Below are positions 18,389 through 27,582 of a stretch of DNA of 64,000 bases, piece by piece (the first letter of the stretch is position 1; each line of letters opens with the position of its first letter). The notes below the pieces were generated by a model that was given only the letters and a program-made list of their open reading frames with translations, was not told where the DNA came from and did no database searches. Position numbers and translations under genes: made by a program. Where the stretch lies: assembly GCA_951812755.1 (NCBI GenBank), contig OX638329.1, positions 3,976,522 to 4,040,521 on the forward strand, in the 5' to 3' direction. This DNA comes from an uncultured Latescibacterota bacterium (GTDB taxonomy: Bacteria; Latescibacterota; UBA2968).

Positions 18389-19762
18389 TTAGCGTTCATA
18401 GATGTTAGGAGACCAGTCAACGACATCGAGTTGCTGCTTGACAAGCACGGCTTTATACGGCGGCACATTTTTCATCAGCACCACGCCCGCGCCCACCATC
18501 GCACATGGCCCCACAATGCGACCGGGCATAATCATCGCACCGATACCCGTACGCGAGTAATCCCCAAACAACACACCGGTAAAACCGGGTGCTTTTCGGC
18601 GAATACCCTGAACTTCGACCTCAATCTCCGCATCGTCAAAGCGCAGCGTGCCCACCTGTGTCCCCGCGCCTATTTCTGCGCGCTCGCCAAAAATGCCCGA
18701 AAGCTGAATCTGATGGGTCACGCGACCTTCTTCGAGCATAATACCGCTAAACTCGCCCAAATAGGTGATATGACAGTTGGTATCTACCGTACCCGATACT
18801 TTGGCAAAAGGGCCAATTTTGCAGCGGTCGCCGATCACAGTACGGGATGCGATGTGAGAGCCTTCCAATATCTGCGTATTTTTCCCTATCCAGACCGGTC
18901 CCTCAATATAGGCATCTCGGGCAATCGTGGTATTTTCATCGACAAAGATAGGACCGCGAATGCGGGCGTCAGGATCGACCGTAGCCGTTGGCGCAACAAC
19001 GGACTCTGTGAGTCCATCAGCCATTTCAGCAAGTGCCATAAACGCGACATTTTTTGGATGCCAGGGCAGGTCCATATCGAACCAGGGCCCGGGCAATTCG
19101 GCCGCGATAAGCGCGTGTCCTTCGCCATAGAGCAATGGGATAACATCGCAAATTTCCTGCCCCTCAGGCGGAAAAATACCATATTGGGTTCTCGGTACAA
19201 AATCGGAGGTATTGCCCAGATCGGACAAAATTTCATTTTTGAAAACATAGAGACCAGACAGTGCCTGTCCCGATCCGCCTCGGGGTTTATAGGTATAGGA
19301 AGATAAGCTCTGGTCCTTTTCAACGTGTGCGCGTATATGAGATGAGAGATCGTCAACCTGGACAATGCCAGCAACACCAGAACAGTTTCTCTCTCTAAAC
19401 GCATCTAACAGATGTGGGATTGCACCGCCACTAAAAAAAATATCTCCGAAAATGACCAGAACATCATCAGTGCCAATAAAATCGGACGCCAACCCCACCG
19501 CATGCGCCGTGCCTTTTGGCTGCGGTTGCTCAATATAAGTAATTTGACAGCCAAAGCGTTGCCCATTGCCAAAATAATTGCGCGCTCGCCCCCCTCGATG
19601 CCCCACCACAATGCCGATATCCGTAATATTTGCATCAATCAGGCGCGAAACCGTCCACTCCAAAAGCGGGCGATTGCATATTGGAAACATCGGCTTGGGA
19701 CGAAAGACATTAAATGGAAAAAAACGTTCGCCTTTTCCCGCCGCGAGAATAAGTGCTTTCAT
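18389..19762 (-). CDS. Sugar-1-phosphate nucleotidyltransferase with left-handed beta-helix domain (GlmU/Glc-1-P type)
   Basis: The 457-residue protein has an N-terminal nucleotidyltransferase domain (1-~235) with 'LAAGKGERFFP' and 'RPKPMFPICNRPLLEW', the NTP-binding signature, and 'VIFGDIFF' at the metal site. The C-terminal half (about 250-440) is a hexapeptide-repeat beta-helix ('ATVDPDARIRGPIFVDENT', 'IGKNTQILEGSHI', 'GPCAMVGAGVVLMKNVPP'). This layout fits enzymes making NDP-sugars for envelope polysaccharides; the acyltransferase half of true GlmU may be replaced by a regulatory helix. The start has CCGGAG upstream. Its stop is 1-2 bp from the helicase start, giving one minus-strand unit down to glpK. 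Confidence 0.75.
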   Translation of the reverse strand: MKALILAAGKGERFFPFNVFRPKPMFPICNRPLLEWTVSRLIDANITDIGIVVGHRGGRARNYFGNGQRFGCQITYIEQPQPKGTAHAVGLASDFIGTDDVLVIFGDIFFSGGAIPHLLDAFRERNCSGVAGIVQVDDLSSHIRAHVEKDQSLSSYTYKPRGGSGQALSGLYVFKNEILSDLGNTSDFVPRTQYGIFPPEGQEICDVIPLLYGEGHALIAAELPGPWFDMDLPWHPKNVAFMALAEMADGLTESVVAPTATVDPDARIRGPIFVDENTTIARDAYIEGPVWIGKNTQILEGSHIASRTVIGDRCKIGPFAKVSGTVDTNCHITYLGEFSGIMLEEGRVTHQIQLSGIFGERAEIGAGTQVGTLRFDDAEIEVEVQGIRRKAPGFTGVLFGDYSRTGIGAMIMPGRIVGPCAMVGAGVVLMKNVPPYKAVLVKQQLDVVDWSPNIYER

Positions 19763-19795
19763 AAAAACTCCGGGATGAAGTATAAAGTATAAAGT

Positions 19796-19934
19796 GTGAA
19801 GTGCCCCAGGTCCCCAGCCCCAAGCAATCGGCTATCAGCAGTCAGTTCATCCAGCCTCAGTCCCCACCCCGCCTGTCACTTTATTTTTATCTGCGTTCAT
19901 CTGCGTCATCTGCGTCATCTGCGTCATCTGCGGA
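19796..19934. repeat. Composite dispersed intergenic repeat (tcatctgcg array)
   Basis: A segment of 'cagcagtcagttcatccagcc' type is followed by 'ccccaccccgcctgtcac' and a tandem array of a 9-bp unit tcatctgcg (four full units plus a ttcatctgcg start, 19886-19933). The same order of blocks, with a shorter array, recurs upstream of dxs at 30650-30740. These are not coding and occupy the gap between divergent genes. Confidence 0.65.
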
Positions 19935-19946
19935 TGCTTTTGCATC

Positions 19947-19975
19947 TTGACATTGCATGCATAATGGACTACAAT
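19947..19975 (+). promoter_or_regulatory. Near-consensus sigma-70 promoter of the lytic transglycosylase gene
   Basis: ttgaca (19947-19952), a 17-bp spacer and tacaat (19970-19975) match the -35/-10 consensus at 11 of 12 positions with ideal spacing. Transcription would begin near 19982. The in-frame ATG at 19957 lies inside the spacer and cannot be the start, so ATG 20008 is used. Confidence 0.75.
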
Positions 19976-20007
19976 TTTTTCAGGACCACATCGCAAAGGC
20001 TTTCACA

Positions 20008-22194
20008 ATGTCATTTTTAAAAAATAAATTTAATCTCCTATTGAGCCGTATCGCGCTATTTGCTCTCCCCTTTATCGCCGTATTTGTAATAGTCGGATAT
20101 TTGGGAATAGGAGAACAACGCGATCCCATTTTTCGGGTTGCAGAACTAATCGCACAGAAAAAATTTACCGAAGCATTATCTGCACTCGACAATATGGATG
20201 CCGACACACGCGATACCTGGGATTCTCACACCGCCGCGTTGCAACGCGCGATTTGTCTGATACACCTGGGCAAATACTCAGACGCATTGACAATTCTTCA
20301 GTCTTCAGGCACCACGCACAAAGAAATTGCCGATTACGTGACCTTTTGGATAGGACAATGCGCCGAGGCTTTGGGGCAAGCCAAAGACGCTGAAAATCAT
20401 TATGCAAAAATTCTGCACCTGAAACCAGTGAGTTTGCTCGGCGACCAGGCGACACTCAATGCCGCGCGGGTCGCGCTTGCACAGGGCAATGCGGAAGACG
20501 CTATCGCATATTATCAAACACTTGTTGGCAAGCGTCCGCACGAAAGCGATGCACTGGCCGGGCTGGTCGTGGCATGGACTGCTCTGGACGATTCTGTTGC
20601 TGCGCGCGAGATGTGGTTGCAATTGATAAAAAATTATCCCAAACATCCGGGCATTCTCGAAATGCTCCCCGCGCTGAGTGATATGCGCGGTGTTGAAGAA
20701 CTGTTTTACGCGGGTGTAGCCTGTATGCATGCCGGAAAATATCAACAGGCTACCGATTTATTACGCCGCGTGATCGATGAATCCCAAGATGTCACATGGC
20801 GGGGGAAAGCGCAATACGAACTGGGCCATGTATATTATCGCAGTCGAAAATATCTCAAGGCCGAAAGCGCGTTTGACCGCGCCTTCAAAGTGTATCATGT
20901 GTCCGAAGCACTTTTTTATCTGGGCCGATGTGCCATCAAGCGCGGGCAGGACTTGACGGGAACAACGCGGTTTCGAGAATTTGTGCGTCGCTATCCCAAT
21001 GCAAAGACCGCACCCGAAGCCCTCTGGCAGGCGGCCATGGCCTATGAGCGGCGAGGACGTCATAGCGATGCGCGCAAACTGTTTATAGCACTGGCAAAAG
21101 CCTACCCCAAAAGTACTTATGCCGACCAGGCGGCGTGGCGTGCGGGATTCGCGCTTTATCAAACGCGGCAATACACGGCTGCTTCCAAAGCCTTTTTGCG
21201 CCTGACGCGCCAGACCGCTGAGAGCTATATGCGTGACCAGGGATATTACTGGGCGGGCAAAAGTTATCAGAAACTGGGACAAAAAGCAGAAGCGCGATTC
21301 TGGATTGAACGCGCTTCTGAGGGGTTTCCCACCTCTTATTACTCAACGCGCGCGCATGCTGTCTTGGGCAAAACAGAAAATGCTTATATCGAAGTGCCCC
21401 AACCGGGCGAACACCTATCAGTTGGTCAATCCTATAAGCCTTCGACGCATATCCCAAAAGGAGATGTATTGGCGTCTATCGGATTGTATCGAGATGCGGA
21501 GCGGGAATACGACCGCGCGCGGCAAATTCTCGGGCGCAATTTGTTTGCCCTGGATGATTTGAAGCCGCGCTATGAGCGCGTCCTCGCCATGCACAAGGCA
21601 CTTCAAATTTCCGCACAGATTGTAATGTTGGAACGAACACATGGGATATCCATGACGCGGGCTTCATTCCGGCGGTTGTATCCAACGTATTATTGGGGCG
21701 AGATCAACCAGGTCGCACAAAAAATGAATCTGGATCCCAATCTCATGATCGCCATCATGCGACAGGAAAGCGCGTTTAATACAACTGCTGTATCTCGCGC
21801 GGGCGCACGCGGGCTGATGCAGGTGATGCCGCAAACAGGACGGGACATGGCTCGACTTGTCAAGCTCAAAAATTTTTCAACAGCAGACCTGCACGACCCC
21901 CACACGTCGATTTTATTGGGCGGGAAACATCTCTCCGACCACATGAGGGCATTTCAAAAAGATAAACACAGGCAACTCAGTTTGGCACTATCGGCTTATA
22001 ATGCGGGTCTGGATGCTGCAAAGCGATGGGCTAAACGCCTCACAAAACAAGACGTCGATGAATTTATAGAGCGCATTCCCTATAAAGAAACCCGCAATTA
22101 TGTAAAACTCGTGTATCGCAATTATCGTGTTTATTCTTACCTCAACGATGCACAGTCAGAAGTGAAAATATCATTGGGATATAAAAATGAATGA
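20008..22194 (+). CDS. Soluble-type lytic murein transglycosylase with TPR-like N-terminal region (Slt70-like)
   Basis: 728 residues. The N-terminus (about 10-30, LLSRIALFALPFIAVFVIVGY) is a membrane anchor or uncleaved signal, so the protein faces the periplasm. Residues ~40-480 are TPR helices ('ALSALDNMDADT', 'AELYYRSRKYLKAESAFDRA'-like, 'ARKLFIALAKAYPKST'). The C-terminal SLT domain has the catalytic glutamate E587 in 'MRQESAFNTTAVS', then 'GARGLMQVMPQTG' and 'LALSAYNAGLDAAKRW', the family's ES, GLMQ and AYNAG motifs. It cleaves peptidoglycan to 1,6-anhydro-muropeptides. Its own strong promoter lies 30-60 bp upstream. It overlaps the next small gene by 8 bp. Confidence 0.9.
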   Translation: MSFLKNKFNLLLSRIALFALPFIAVFVIVGYLGIGEQRDPIFRVAELIAQKKFTEALSALDNMDADTRDTWDSHTAALQRAICLIHLGKYSDALTILQSSGTTHKEIADYVTFWIGQCAEALGQAKDAENHYAKILHLKPVSLLGDQATLNAARVALAQGNAEDAIAYYQTLVGKRPHESDALAGLVVAWTALDDSVAAREMWLQLIKNYPKHPGILEMLPALSDMRGVEELFYAGVACMHAGKYQQATDLLRRVIDESQDVTWRGKAQYELGHVYYRSRKYLKAESAFDRAFKVYHVSEALFYLGRCAIKRGQDLTGTTRFREFVRRYPNAKTAPEALWQAAMAYERRGRHSDARKLFIALAKAYPKSTYADQAAWRAGFALYQTRQYTAASKAFLRLTRQTAESYMRDQGYYWAGKSYQKLGQKAEARFWIERASEGFPTSYYSTRAHAVLGKTENAYIEVPQPGEHLSVGQSYKPSTHIPKGDVLASIGLYRDAEREYDRARQILGRNLFALDDLKPRYERVLAMHKALQISAQIVMLERTHGISMTRASFRRLYPTYYWGEINQVAQKMNLDPNLMIAIMRQESAFNTTAVSRAGARGLMQVMPQTGRDMARLVKLKNFSTADLHDPHTSILLGGKHLSDHMRAFQKDKHRQLSLALSAYNAGLDAAKRWAKRLTKQDVDEFIERIPYKETRNYVKLVYRNYRVYSYLNDAQSEVKISLGYKNE

Positions 22195-22387
22195 GCGACC
22201 ACTGTGGTTGATTTTGGAAGATGCATTTATCATCCTGTGCATTGGGGCACTCTGGCCGGGCATCCTGGGCTGGCAGGGCTGGATATGGGATATGGTACAA
22301 TATATCGCACTCATTGGACTCGTGTGGATTTTAATCCGGCGAATTGGTCGCTATCGGATGAGACGGGACGAGGGTGACGACGATTAA
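22187..22387 (+). CDS. Small two-helix membrane protein, unknown function
   Basis: The 66-residue frame starts in the last codons of the transglycosylase gene (ATGAATGA overlap, 8 bp), which argues for translational coupling. Two hydrophobic segments (about 7-28 and 35-50, the second QYIALIGLVWILI) are followed by a positively charged RRIGRYRMRR turn and an acidic DEGDDD tail. No known family recognised. Coupling suggests an accessory role to the murein hydrolase, as an inference. Confidence 0.55.
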   Translation: MNERPLWLILEDAFIILCIGALWPGILGWQGWIWDMVQYIALIGLVWILIRRIGRYRMRRDEGDDD

Positions 22388-22423
22388 CTGACCTCCTCCC
22401 CAAACTAAATAGGGATCTCGAAC

Positions 22424-23230
22424 ATGGACGAACACGAAAAATTCTTCTTCGACCTCAACGGCTACCTCCTCATCGAAAACGCTTTGACACCCGAAGAAAT
22501 TGCCGCGTGCAACAAAGCCATTGACAACAACCCAGACAAAATGCGCATTCGCCCGGCAGAGCAATCTCTCTCCGGCGAGTCAAAAGCACTCAAGGGCAAA
22601 CACGGGCGCACCGATCTGGGCGGCATGCTCACCTGGCCCAAACCCTGGTGTCAGCCCTTCCGCGATTTACTCGCCCACCCAAATATCGTGCCCTACCTCG
22701 CGGAATTGCTGCGCGAAGACTGCCGTCTCGACCACCTCTACGGCATTATCATGGAAAAAGGGGCCGAAGGCCATGTCATACACGGCGGGGGCACGGCTGA
22801 CGACCTGACGCACTTCTATCAATTTCACAATGGACGCATGCGCTGTGGCCTCACCGTAGTCTCGTGGGTACTCACCGATTGCAACCCCGGCGAGGGCGGA
22901 TTTGCCTGCATTCCCGGCAGCCACAAATCCAACTACAGAACCCCTCGCGATGTCGCACGTGTAGATCGAGATATGGGTGTCGTAAAGCAGGTCCCGGCAA
23001 AAGCGGGATCGGCCATCATCTTCACAGAAGCACTGGCACATGGCACGCTCCCCTGGACAGCCGACCATCAACGCAGATCCATTCTCTACAAATACTCCCC
23101 CGGCACGCTGACCTATTCAGCTCGATATCTGCCGCCAGATGTGGAAAAAGCTCTCGACGAATTTACACCCACACAACGCGCCCTTCTCGAACCGCCCTAC
23201 CGAACAAACCGCCCGCGCATCACCCAATAA
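22424..23230 (+). CDS. Phytanoyl-CoA dioxygenase-like protein, H-x-G variant
   Basis: 268 residues with the double-stranded beta-helix of the PhyH family: 'DLNGYLLIENALTPEEI' at the N-terminus, 'VVSWVLTDCNPGEGGFACI' and 'PGSHKSNY' in the core, and a distal H206 followed by 'RRSILYKYSPG'. At the position of the usual H-x-D/E metal motif this protein reads H120-G-G122, so the carboxylate ligand is missing unless D126 or D127 replaces it. Similar HGG-type PhyH sequences are, to my memory, common in this kind of genome. Substrate unknown. Only 4 bp separate it from the epimerase at 23235, so they form one transcription unit. Confidence 0.75.
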   Translation: MDEHEKFFFDLNGYLLIENALTPEEIAACNKAIDNNPDKMRIRPAEQSLSGESKALKGKHGRTDLGGMLTWPKPWCQPFRDLLAHPNIVPYLAELLREDCRLDHLYGIIMEKGAEGHVIHGGGTADDLTHFYQFHNGRMRCGLTVVSWVLTDCNPGEGGFACIPGSHKSNYRTPRDVARVDRDMGVVKQVPAKAGSAIIFTEALAHGTLPWTADHQRRSILYKYSPGTLTYSARYLPPDVEKALDEFTPTQRALLEPPYRTNRPRITQ

Positions 23231-23234
23231 TCCC

Positions 23235-23960
23235 ATGAACATCCTCATTCTCGGTGGCAATGGTTTTCTCGGTCCTTATGTCGTCAGCGCGCTCGAAGAC
23301 CACCATCAACTTCGCATCACCGACCTCATGCCCATCGATACACCACACGACACGCGGCAGGTCGATGTATCCGATTTTGCTCAAGTCATGTCCGTTGCCG
23401 AGGGCATGGACGTCATCGTCAACTGCTCTGTTCAGCGCACCCATCGCAAAATTGCTTTTGATGTGAACACAATGGGAACGCACAACGCACTCCGCGCCGC
23501 AGCTGCCTGTGACATGAAACGCTTTATAAACACAGGACCGCGCTTCTCACTCGTCGGCCCTTCCTATCTCGATTACGACCATACCATTTCTGAAAAAATT
23601 CCCCCACAACCCGGCACGGAACTCTATGCGATGAGCAAAGGACTCGGCCTCGAAATCTGCCGACTCTTCAGCGAACACCATCCGCTACACATCCTGTCGC
23701 TCATTTTTTCGCGCTTTCGAGAACCCACCGCCGATCCACACAACACCGATGACAGCACCCTCAGCATATCAGCCAGAGATGCCGCACAAGCCGTTAAGTG
23801 CGCCATAGACGTAGATCTTCAAACACTCCCATCGCGCTTTGAAGTCTTCTTCATCACCACAGACCTGCCGCACAATCGCTTCCCAAACGAGCGTGCACGC
23901 ACATTACTCGGCTTTGACCCTCGAGACAAACTCGAAGCCTACTGGACAGAGCAAGCCTGA
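23235..23960 (+). CDS. NAD-dependent epimerase/dehydratase (extended SDR)
   Basis: 241 residues from ATG 23235, a start that fits because it follows the upstream stop by 4 bp and begins right at the Rossmann strand 'MNILILGGNGFLGPYVV' (GxxGxxG). The active site has 'LYAMSKGLGLEICRLF', giving Y-x-x-x-K. It is shorter than typical sugar epimerases (~310), with a reduced C-terminal substrate lobe. Probably acts on a sugar or polyol derivative; substrate unknown. Its last 22 bp overlap convergently with the 3' end of the oxidoreductase at 23939-24961. Confidence 0.75.
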   Translation: MNILILGGNGFLGPYVVSALEDHHQLRITDLMPIDTPHDTRQVDVSDFAQVMSVAEGMDVIVNCSVQRTHRKIAFDVNTMGTHNALRAAAACDMKRFINTGPRFSLVGPSYLDYDHTISEKIPPQPGTELYAMSKGLGLEICRLFSEHHPLHILSLIFSRFREPTADPHNTDDSTLSISARDAAQAVKCAIDVDLQTLPSRFEVFFITTDLPHNRFPNERARTLLGFDPRDKLEAYWTEQA

Positions 23961-24961
23961 ATCGCCACCTGCTGTCCCGTCTTCGCCGATTCAAAAATCG
24001 CGTCAATCAATCCCATTGAGGCGCGCAACTGATCGGGCGTTACATTGGGCTTTGCCTCCCCCCGGCACGCAGCGATCAAATTTTCATAGAGTTGATTGCG
24101 TTCGTGAATCGCCTCCAACGTCTCGGCAGCATCCATATCTTCCGTCTGCACAGTGATTGAGCTATTGACCCCCTGTGCGGTAATACATCCCTTCGTACCC
24201 ACCACATACCAGTGAGGCGCAGGGAGAATCGTCATATTACTCGCCTCCAAATACGCTGTCGCACCCCCTTCAAATCGCATCAGACATGAAAAATGGTCAT
24301 CCACTTCATCGCTGAACACAATGCCGCGTGCATCTGCCGACACAGCCGTTAATGGACGATCGACGAGCCGAAGCACTTGATCACCACAGTGCGGCGCGTA
24401 ATCGTACACCATCCCACCGCCGTAATCCCGCTGAATGCGCCACGTCGGATTAAAACCCTCAATCCCCCACTTAGTCCATCCTTCGCCGTATTGCGACCAC
24501 ACCCGACGCACATGCTGTACCTCCCCGATGCGACCACTTTCCACACACTTTATTATCGCCCGATACTCCCCGTCATATCGCCGCGACTGATGGCAATGAA
24601 TCACCACACCGGCCCGCTCAGCAGCATCAATCATTTGTTCGGCTTCGGCGCGCGTCATCGCAAACGGCTTATCCACAAACACATGCTTACCCGCCTCAGC
24701 AGCCTGCACTGCCAGTTCGCAATGCGTATTCGGCGGTGTGGTCACAACAATCAACTGAACGCCATCATCCGATAGCAAGTCGCCAAAATGCTCGTAAATC
24801 GCCGCATCGGGATTATCTTTTGCAGCCGCCTGACGGCGCACCTCGGTCATATCGCACACAGCTGCCAGCCGCGTATCCGCTCGCCTGTTAATCCAGTTCC
24901 TGTGTGCTCCCGTAGCAACTTTTCCATACCCGACAATACCAACACCCATTTCTCGACTCAT
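23939..24961 (-). CDS. Gfo/Idh/MocA family oxidoreductase
   Basis: 340 residues. N-terminal Rossmann fold 'VGIVGYGKVATGAHRN' (6-21), then 'VVTTPPNTHCELAVQAAEAGKHVFVDKPF', in which DKP replaces the usual EKP. The C-terminal sheet domain contains 'GGMVYDYAPHCGDQVLRLV' with the D-x-x-x-H catalytic pattern. It is predicted to oxidise or reduce a sugar or cyclitol using NAD(P). GGAG precedes the start. Last gene of a minus-strand operon (28509 to 23939) with an epimerase, an alcohol dehydrogenase and a glycoside-hydrolase-like protein, with gaps of 16-18 bp. Confidence 0.85.
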   Translation of the reverse strand: MSREMGVGIVGYGKVATGAHRNWINRRADTRLAAVCDMTEVRRQAAAKDNPDAAIYEHFGDLLSDDGVQLIVVTTPPNTHCELAVQAAEAGKHVFVDKPFAMTRAEAEQMIDAAERAGVVIHCHQSRRYDGEYRAIIKCVESGRIGEVQHVRRVWSQYGEGWTKWGIEGFNPTWRIQRDYGGGMVYDYAPHCGDQVLRLVDRPLTAVSADARGIVFSDEVDDHFSCLMRFEGGATAYLEASNMTILPAPHWYVVGTKGCITAQGVNSSITVQTEDMDAAETLEAIHERNQLYENLIAACRGEAKPNVTPDQLRASMGLIDAIFESAKTGQQVAIQACSVQ

Positions 24962-24979
24962 CTTTTTCTCCTATATTTA

Positions 24980-26611
24980 TTACCCAGGCAAATCCCGGCC
25001 CTTTGTACAACCGGGTCCACCGGCCGATAGATAGCCAGAACTCGCGCCATTGGGATCATCTGTAACCCAAAACGAAAATAATCGCCCCGACTGCAGATAA
25101 AACTTGAACACCACAGGGCGCCCAGAAATCGAAGATAAATTTTTTCCAGAAGTCCATAAGACCTCGCAGCAGGTGCGATCCACACAAAGCGGCACACACT
25201 GTTCCGCGGTTAAACCTTCGACCGGTCGCCCGTTTTCTTCCAGCACTTCCACTCGCAATTCACCGCCAGCCGTCTCCACATTCACAAATAAGCGGTGCCC
25301 CTTAAAAACCACAGAGCGCGTAGTCAGCACACCGCCACTGTTATCTGCATCCATAGATGCAAAACCATCCCGTCTAATGGTTGCCAATCCCGTACTCGCA
25401 CCCGCATACATCACGCGCCGACTTCGCCCAGCCGCCCCCACATCTGTTTTACCGAGCTTTGGCGACTGCCCGGAGAAACCCGTGAAATAAATCCACACTT
25501 CATCTCCCACCACCATACAAACACCGCCCACCGCGTGCAAATACGCCCGGTTCCAATCGCCTATACGGCGCGACGACGCGAGAAAAGGCATGCGATTTGG
25601 GCGGCTAAAATGAAACCCATCGCGGCTATATCCCAGTTCTATATCCATTGTTTTGGGCACGCCCTTCTCCGCACAAATATCATTTTCAGGCCCGCGAAAA
25701 ATTGCGAATAGCCCCAGCATCAAACTCTCATAAGGCGTTGCATTCACATCGTAAAGTGCAACCCGGTGATCGGGCAGTGCGGGATCGGGCAAAGCGAGAT
25801 TGTCAATGCGCTGCCAAAAAACCTCATCGCGCTCTTGATCCCACTTGGCCCCTTGCAAAAAATCATCGCACTCCCGATAAAATCGCGCGCGCAAATTGGC
25901 ACTTTGCCGCCGAATGCTCATACACCATTTTTTGCGAAATGGATTGTAAAAAAATGACGTATTATCGCCAACAGGGGTTGTCACAACAGGATCAGACCAG
26001 TGAATCCCATCGGGCGATGTGTGCAACCAGCCCTCTGAAGCAGTCGCATTACCCTCTGTGTCATACCGATAATACTGAAACATCTTAAAGCGTTCTTCAG
26101 ATCTTTCCGCATCGTAATCCAGCCACACCAGACACCCATCTCTATCGTATCCATCCCGATTGGGCCATACGAGATTTGTACCGCGCACAACACCGAAATC
26201 TGGACGCTCCCAGTGGATACCATCACGGCTTATTGCCAACGCCGTGCTGTGAAACCAGCCCGGCATGTACCACAGCTTAAACAACCCATCTTCGGGATCG
26301 TACCACGCGCCGTCATTAAACGGTGCAGCCATTGGACAATAGCCATTGTCCATCTCGTCATCCGTCTCAGGACTCAAAACGGGACTGGCCTCATGGATTT
26401 TTGCCTCGCCAAAAACCCTTGTTAGAGAAGTAGAGGCAATCAAAAAATCATCTACAAACAACTGCCTGCCCAGATCGATACAAATCACCTCTGGCGGATC
26501 GTCCAAATAGGGAACGGGAAGAGGTGCCGTGCCCTCTTCATCCACATCGCGAGGCGGCCAGACCTCTGGCAAGACAATCCCATTGTATAGCATTTCATCC
26601 GATGCATTCAT
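24980..26611 (-). CDS. Glycoside hydrolase-like five-bladed propeller protein (GH32/GH43-like)
   Basis: 543 residues, no signal peptide. Repeated blade motifs 'AWYDPEDGLFKLWYMPGW', 'ISRDGIHWERPDFG', 'TSPDGIHWSDPVV' and 'YSRDGFHFSRPN' are typical of the GH32/GH43/GH130-like beta-propeller superfamily, in which such S.DG..W motifs close each blade. 'RQLFVDDFLIA' near the N-terminus starts the first blade. I cannot assign the catalytic acids with confidence, so hydrolase or phosphorylase activity is inferred. In the operon with sugar-oxidising enzymes, it probably processes an oligosaccharide in the cytoplasm. Confidence 0.65.
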   Translation of the reverse strand: MNASDEMLYNGIVLPEVWPPRDVDEEGTAPLPVPYLDDPPEVICIDLGRQLFVDDFLIASTSLTRVFGEAKIHEASPVLSPETDDEMDNGYCPMAAPFNDGAWYDPEDGLFKLWYMPGWFHSTALAISRDGIHWERPDFGVVRGTNLVWPNRDGYDRDGCLVWLDYDAERSEERFKMFQYYRYDTEGNATASEGWLHTSPDGIHWSDPVVTTPVGDNTSFFYNPFRKKWCMSIRRQSANLRARFYRECDDFLQGAKWDQERDEVFWQRIDNLALPDPALPDHRVALYDVNATPYESLMLGLFAIFRGPENDICAEKGVPKTMDIELGYSRDGFHFSRPNRMPFLASSRRIGDWNRAYLHAVGGVCMVVGDEVWIYFTGFSGQSPKLGKTDVGAAGRSRRVMYAGASTGLATIRRDGFASMDADNSGGVLTTRSVVFKGHRLFVNVETAGGELRVEVLEENGRPVEGLTAEQCVPLCVDRTCCEVLWTSGKNLSSISGRPVVFKFYLQSGRLFSFWVTDDPNGASSGYLSAGGPGCTKGRDLPG

Positions 26612-26627
26612 AATCTCTTCCCATATT

Positions 26628-27566
26628 CTATTTAAGCGTCACAACCCCTTTGATATAGCTCTCATCGCCCGCTACAATTTGCGCCATCAAAGAAGGATAA
26701 TCTTGGAGTGTTGCCGTATGCGTCACCAATGGTTTGAGATCTATAATACCTTTGTGAATGAGGCGAATCGCAGGGTCAAAAGTATCTCGCAATTTTGAAG
26801 CCGGCGCGGAATTGACAACGGTAAATCCCCCCAAATGCCACTTTGTAGGGTCAAAAGAAGCCCTCTGACCTTTGAGCCATCCAAAGAGATTGATGCGCCC
26901 GCCGCGTTTCACAATATCGGTAGATAGATCCAGACCTGCCTGGCTGCCAGTGGTATCGACAACCACATCAATCTCTCTGCTCTTGAGCTCGCGCGATAGA
27001 TCGGAGAGATCAACCTGAGCCGTGTTATACACCTCACCAACGCCGAGTTGTTGCGCGAGATCCAGACGACTTTGCACTATATCCAGAACGATCAAATCGT
27101 CGAGGGGATAACGCAGAAGCCCTTGCAGGATCAACAAGCCCATAAATCCACAGCCGACGACCACAATGCGATTACCCGGCTGAATCTGGCAATGGTCAAT
27201 ACCCGTAACGGCGCAGGACACGGGTTCAACAATCCAGTATTCATCGGGCAAATCGGATTCCGGGATTTTGAAAACGCGTTGTGCGGACAAGTTGCGAATA
27301 TTGGCAAAACCGCCGCCGACAACCCGGTCGCCCTCTTTGAAATCCGTAACACCAGCACCTATTTTGGCGACATAACCAACGCCTTCGTGCCCCGGCGGTG
27401 CCATGGGGTGCATCTGATTGCCGAGTTTGGCCGTAACCACATCCCATGAACATATCCCACACGCGCCACCCTCAACTTGCACTTCGTTCTCGCCGGGGTC
27501 GGACACCACCTGTTCAAACAGTTCAATACTGCCATCGTCTAAGTAGCGAAGGGTTTTATTTGACAT
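26628..27566 (-). CDS. Zinc-dependent medium-chain alcohol dehydrogenase
   Basis: 312 residues. Catalytic-zinc ligands are visible as C36-G-I-C39, H60-E61 in 'PPGHEGVGYV' and a Glu in 'WIVEPVSCAV'. The nucleotide fold starts 'RIVVVGCGFMGLLILQGL' (GxGxxG). The four-cysteine structural-zinc lobe is absent: the segment after 'GDRVVGGGF' is short, and the protein is about 30-40 residues shorter than typical MDR enzymes. Likely oxidises a sugar alcohol (sorbitol- or threonine-dehydrogenase-like). GGAG ribosome site; 16-bp gaps to both operon neighbours. Confidence 0.8.
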   Translation of the reverse strand: MSNKTLRYLDDGSIELFEQVVSDPGENEVQVEGGACGICSWDVVTAKLGNQMHPMAPPGHEGVGYVAKIGAGVTDFKEGDRVVGGGFANIRNLSAQRVFKIPESDLPDEYWIVEPVSCAVTGIDHCQIQPGNRIVVVGCGFMGLLILQGLLRYPLDDLIVLDIVQSRLDLAQQLGVGEVYNTAQVDLSDLSRELKSREIDVVVDTTGSQAGLDLSTDIVKRGGRINLFGWLKGQRASFDPTKWHLGGFTVVNSAPASKLRDTFDPAIRLIHKGIIDLKPLVTHTATLQDYPSLMAQIVAGDESYIKGVVTLK

Positions 27567-27582
27567 TGTCTTCTCCAGTTAT

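Noticed and set aside
18152-19306. 384-codon plus-strand open frame opposite helicase and nucleotidyltransferase genes
   Set aside because: Spans the junction of two real minus-strand genes and has no domain; shadow frame.
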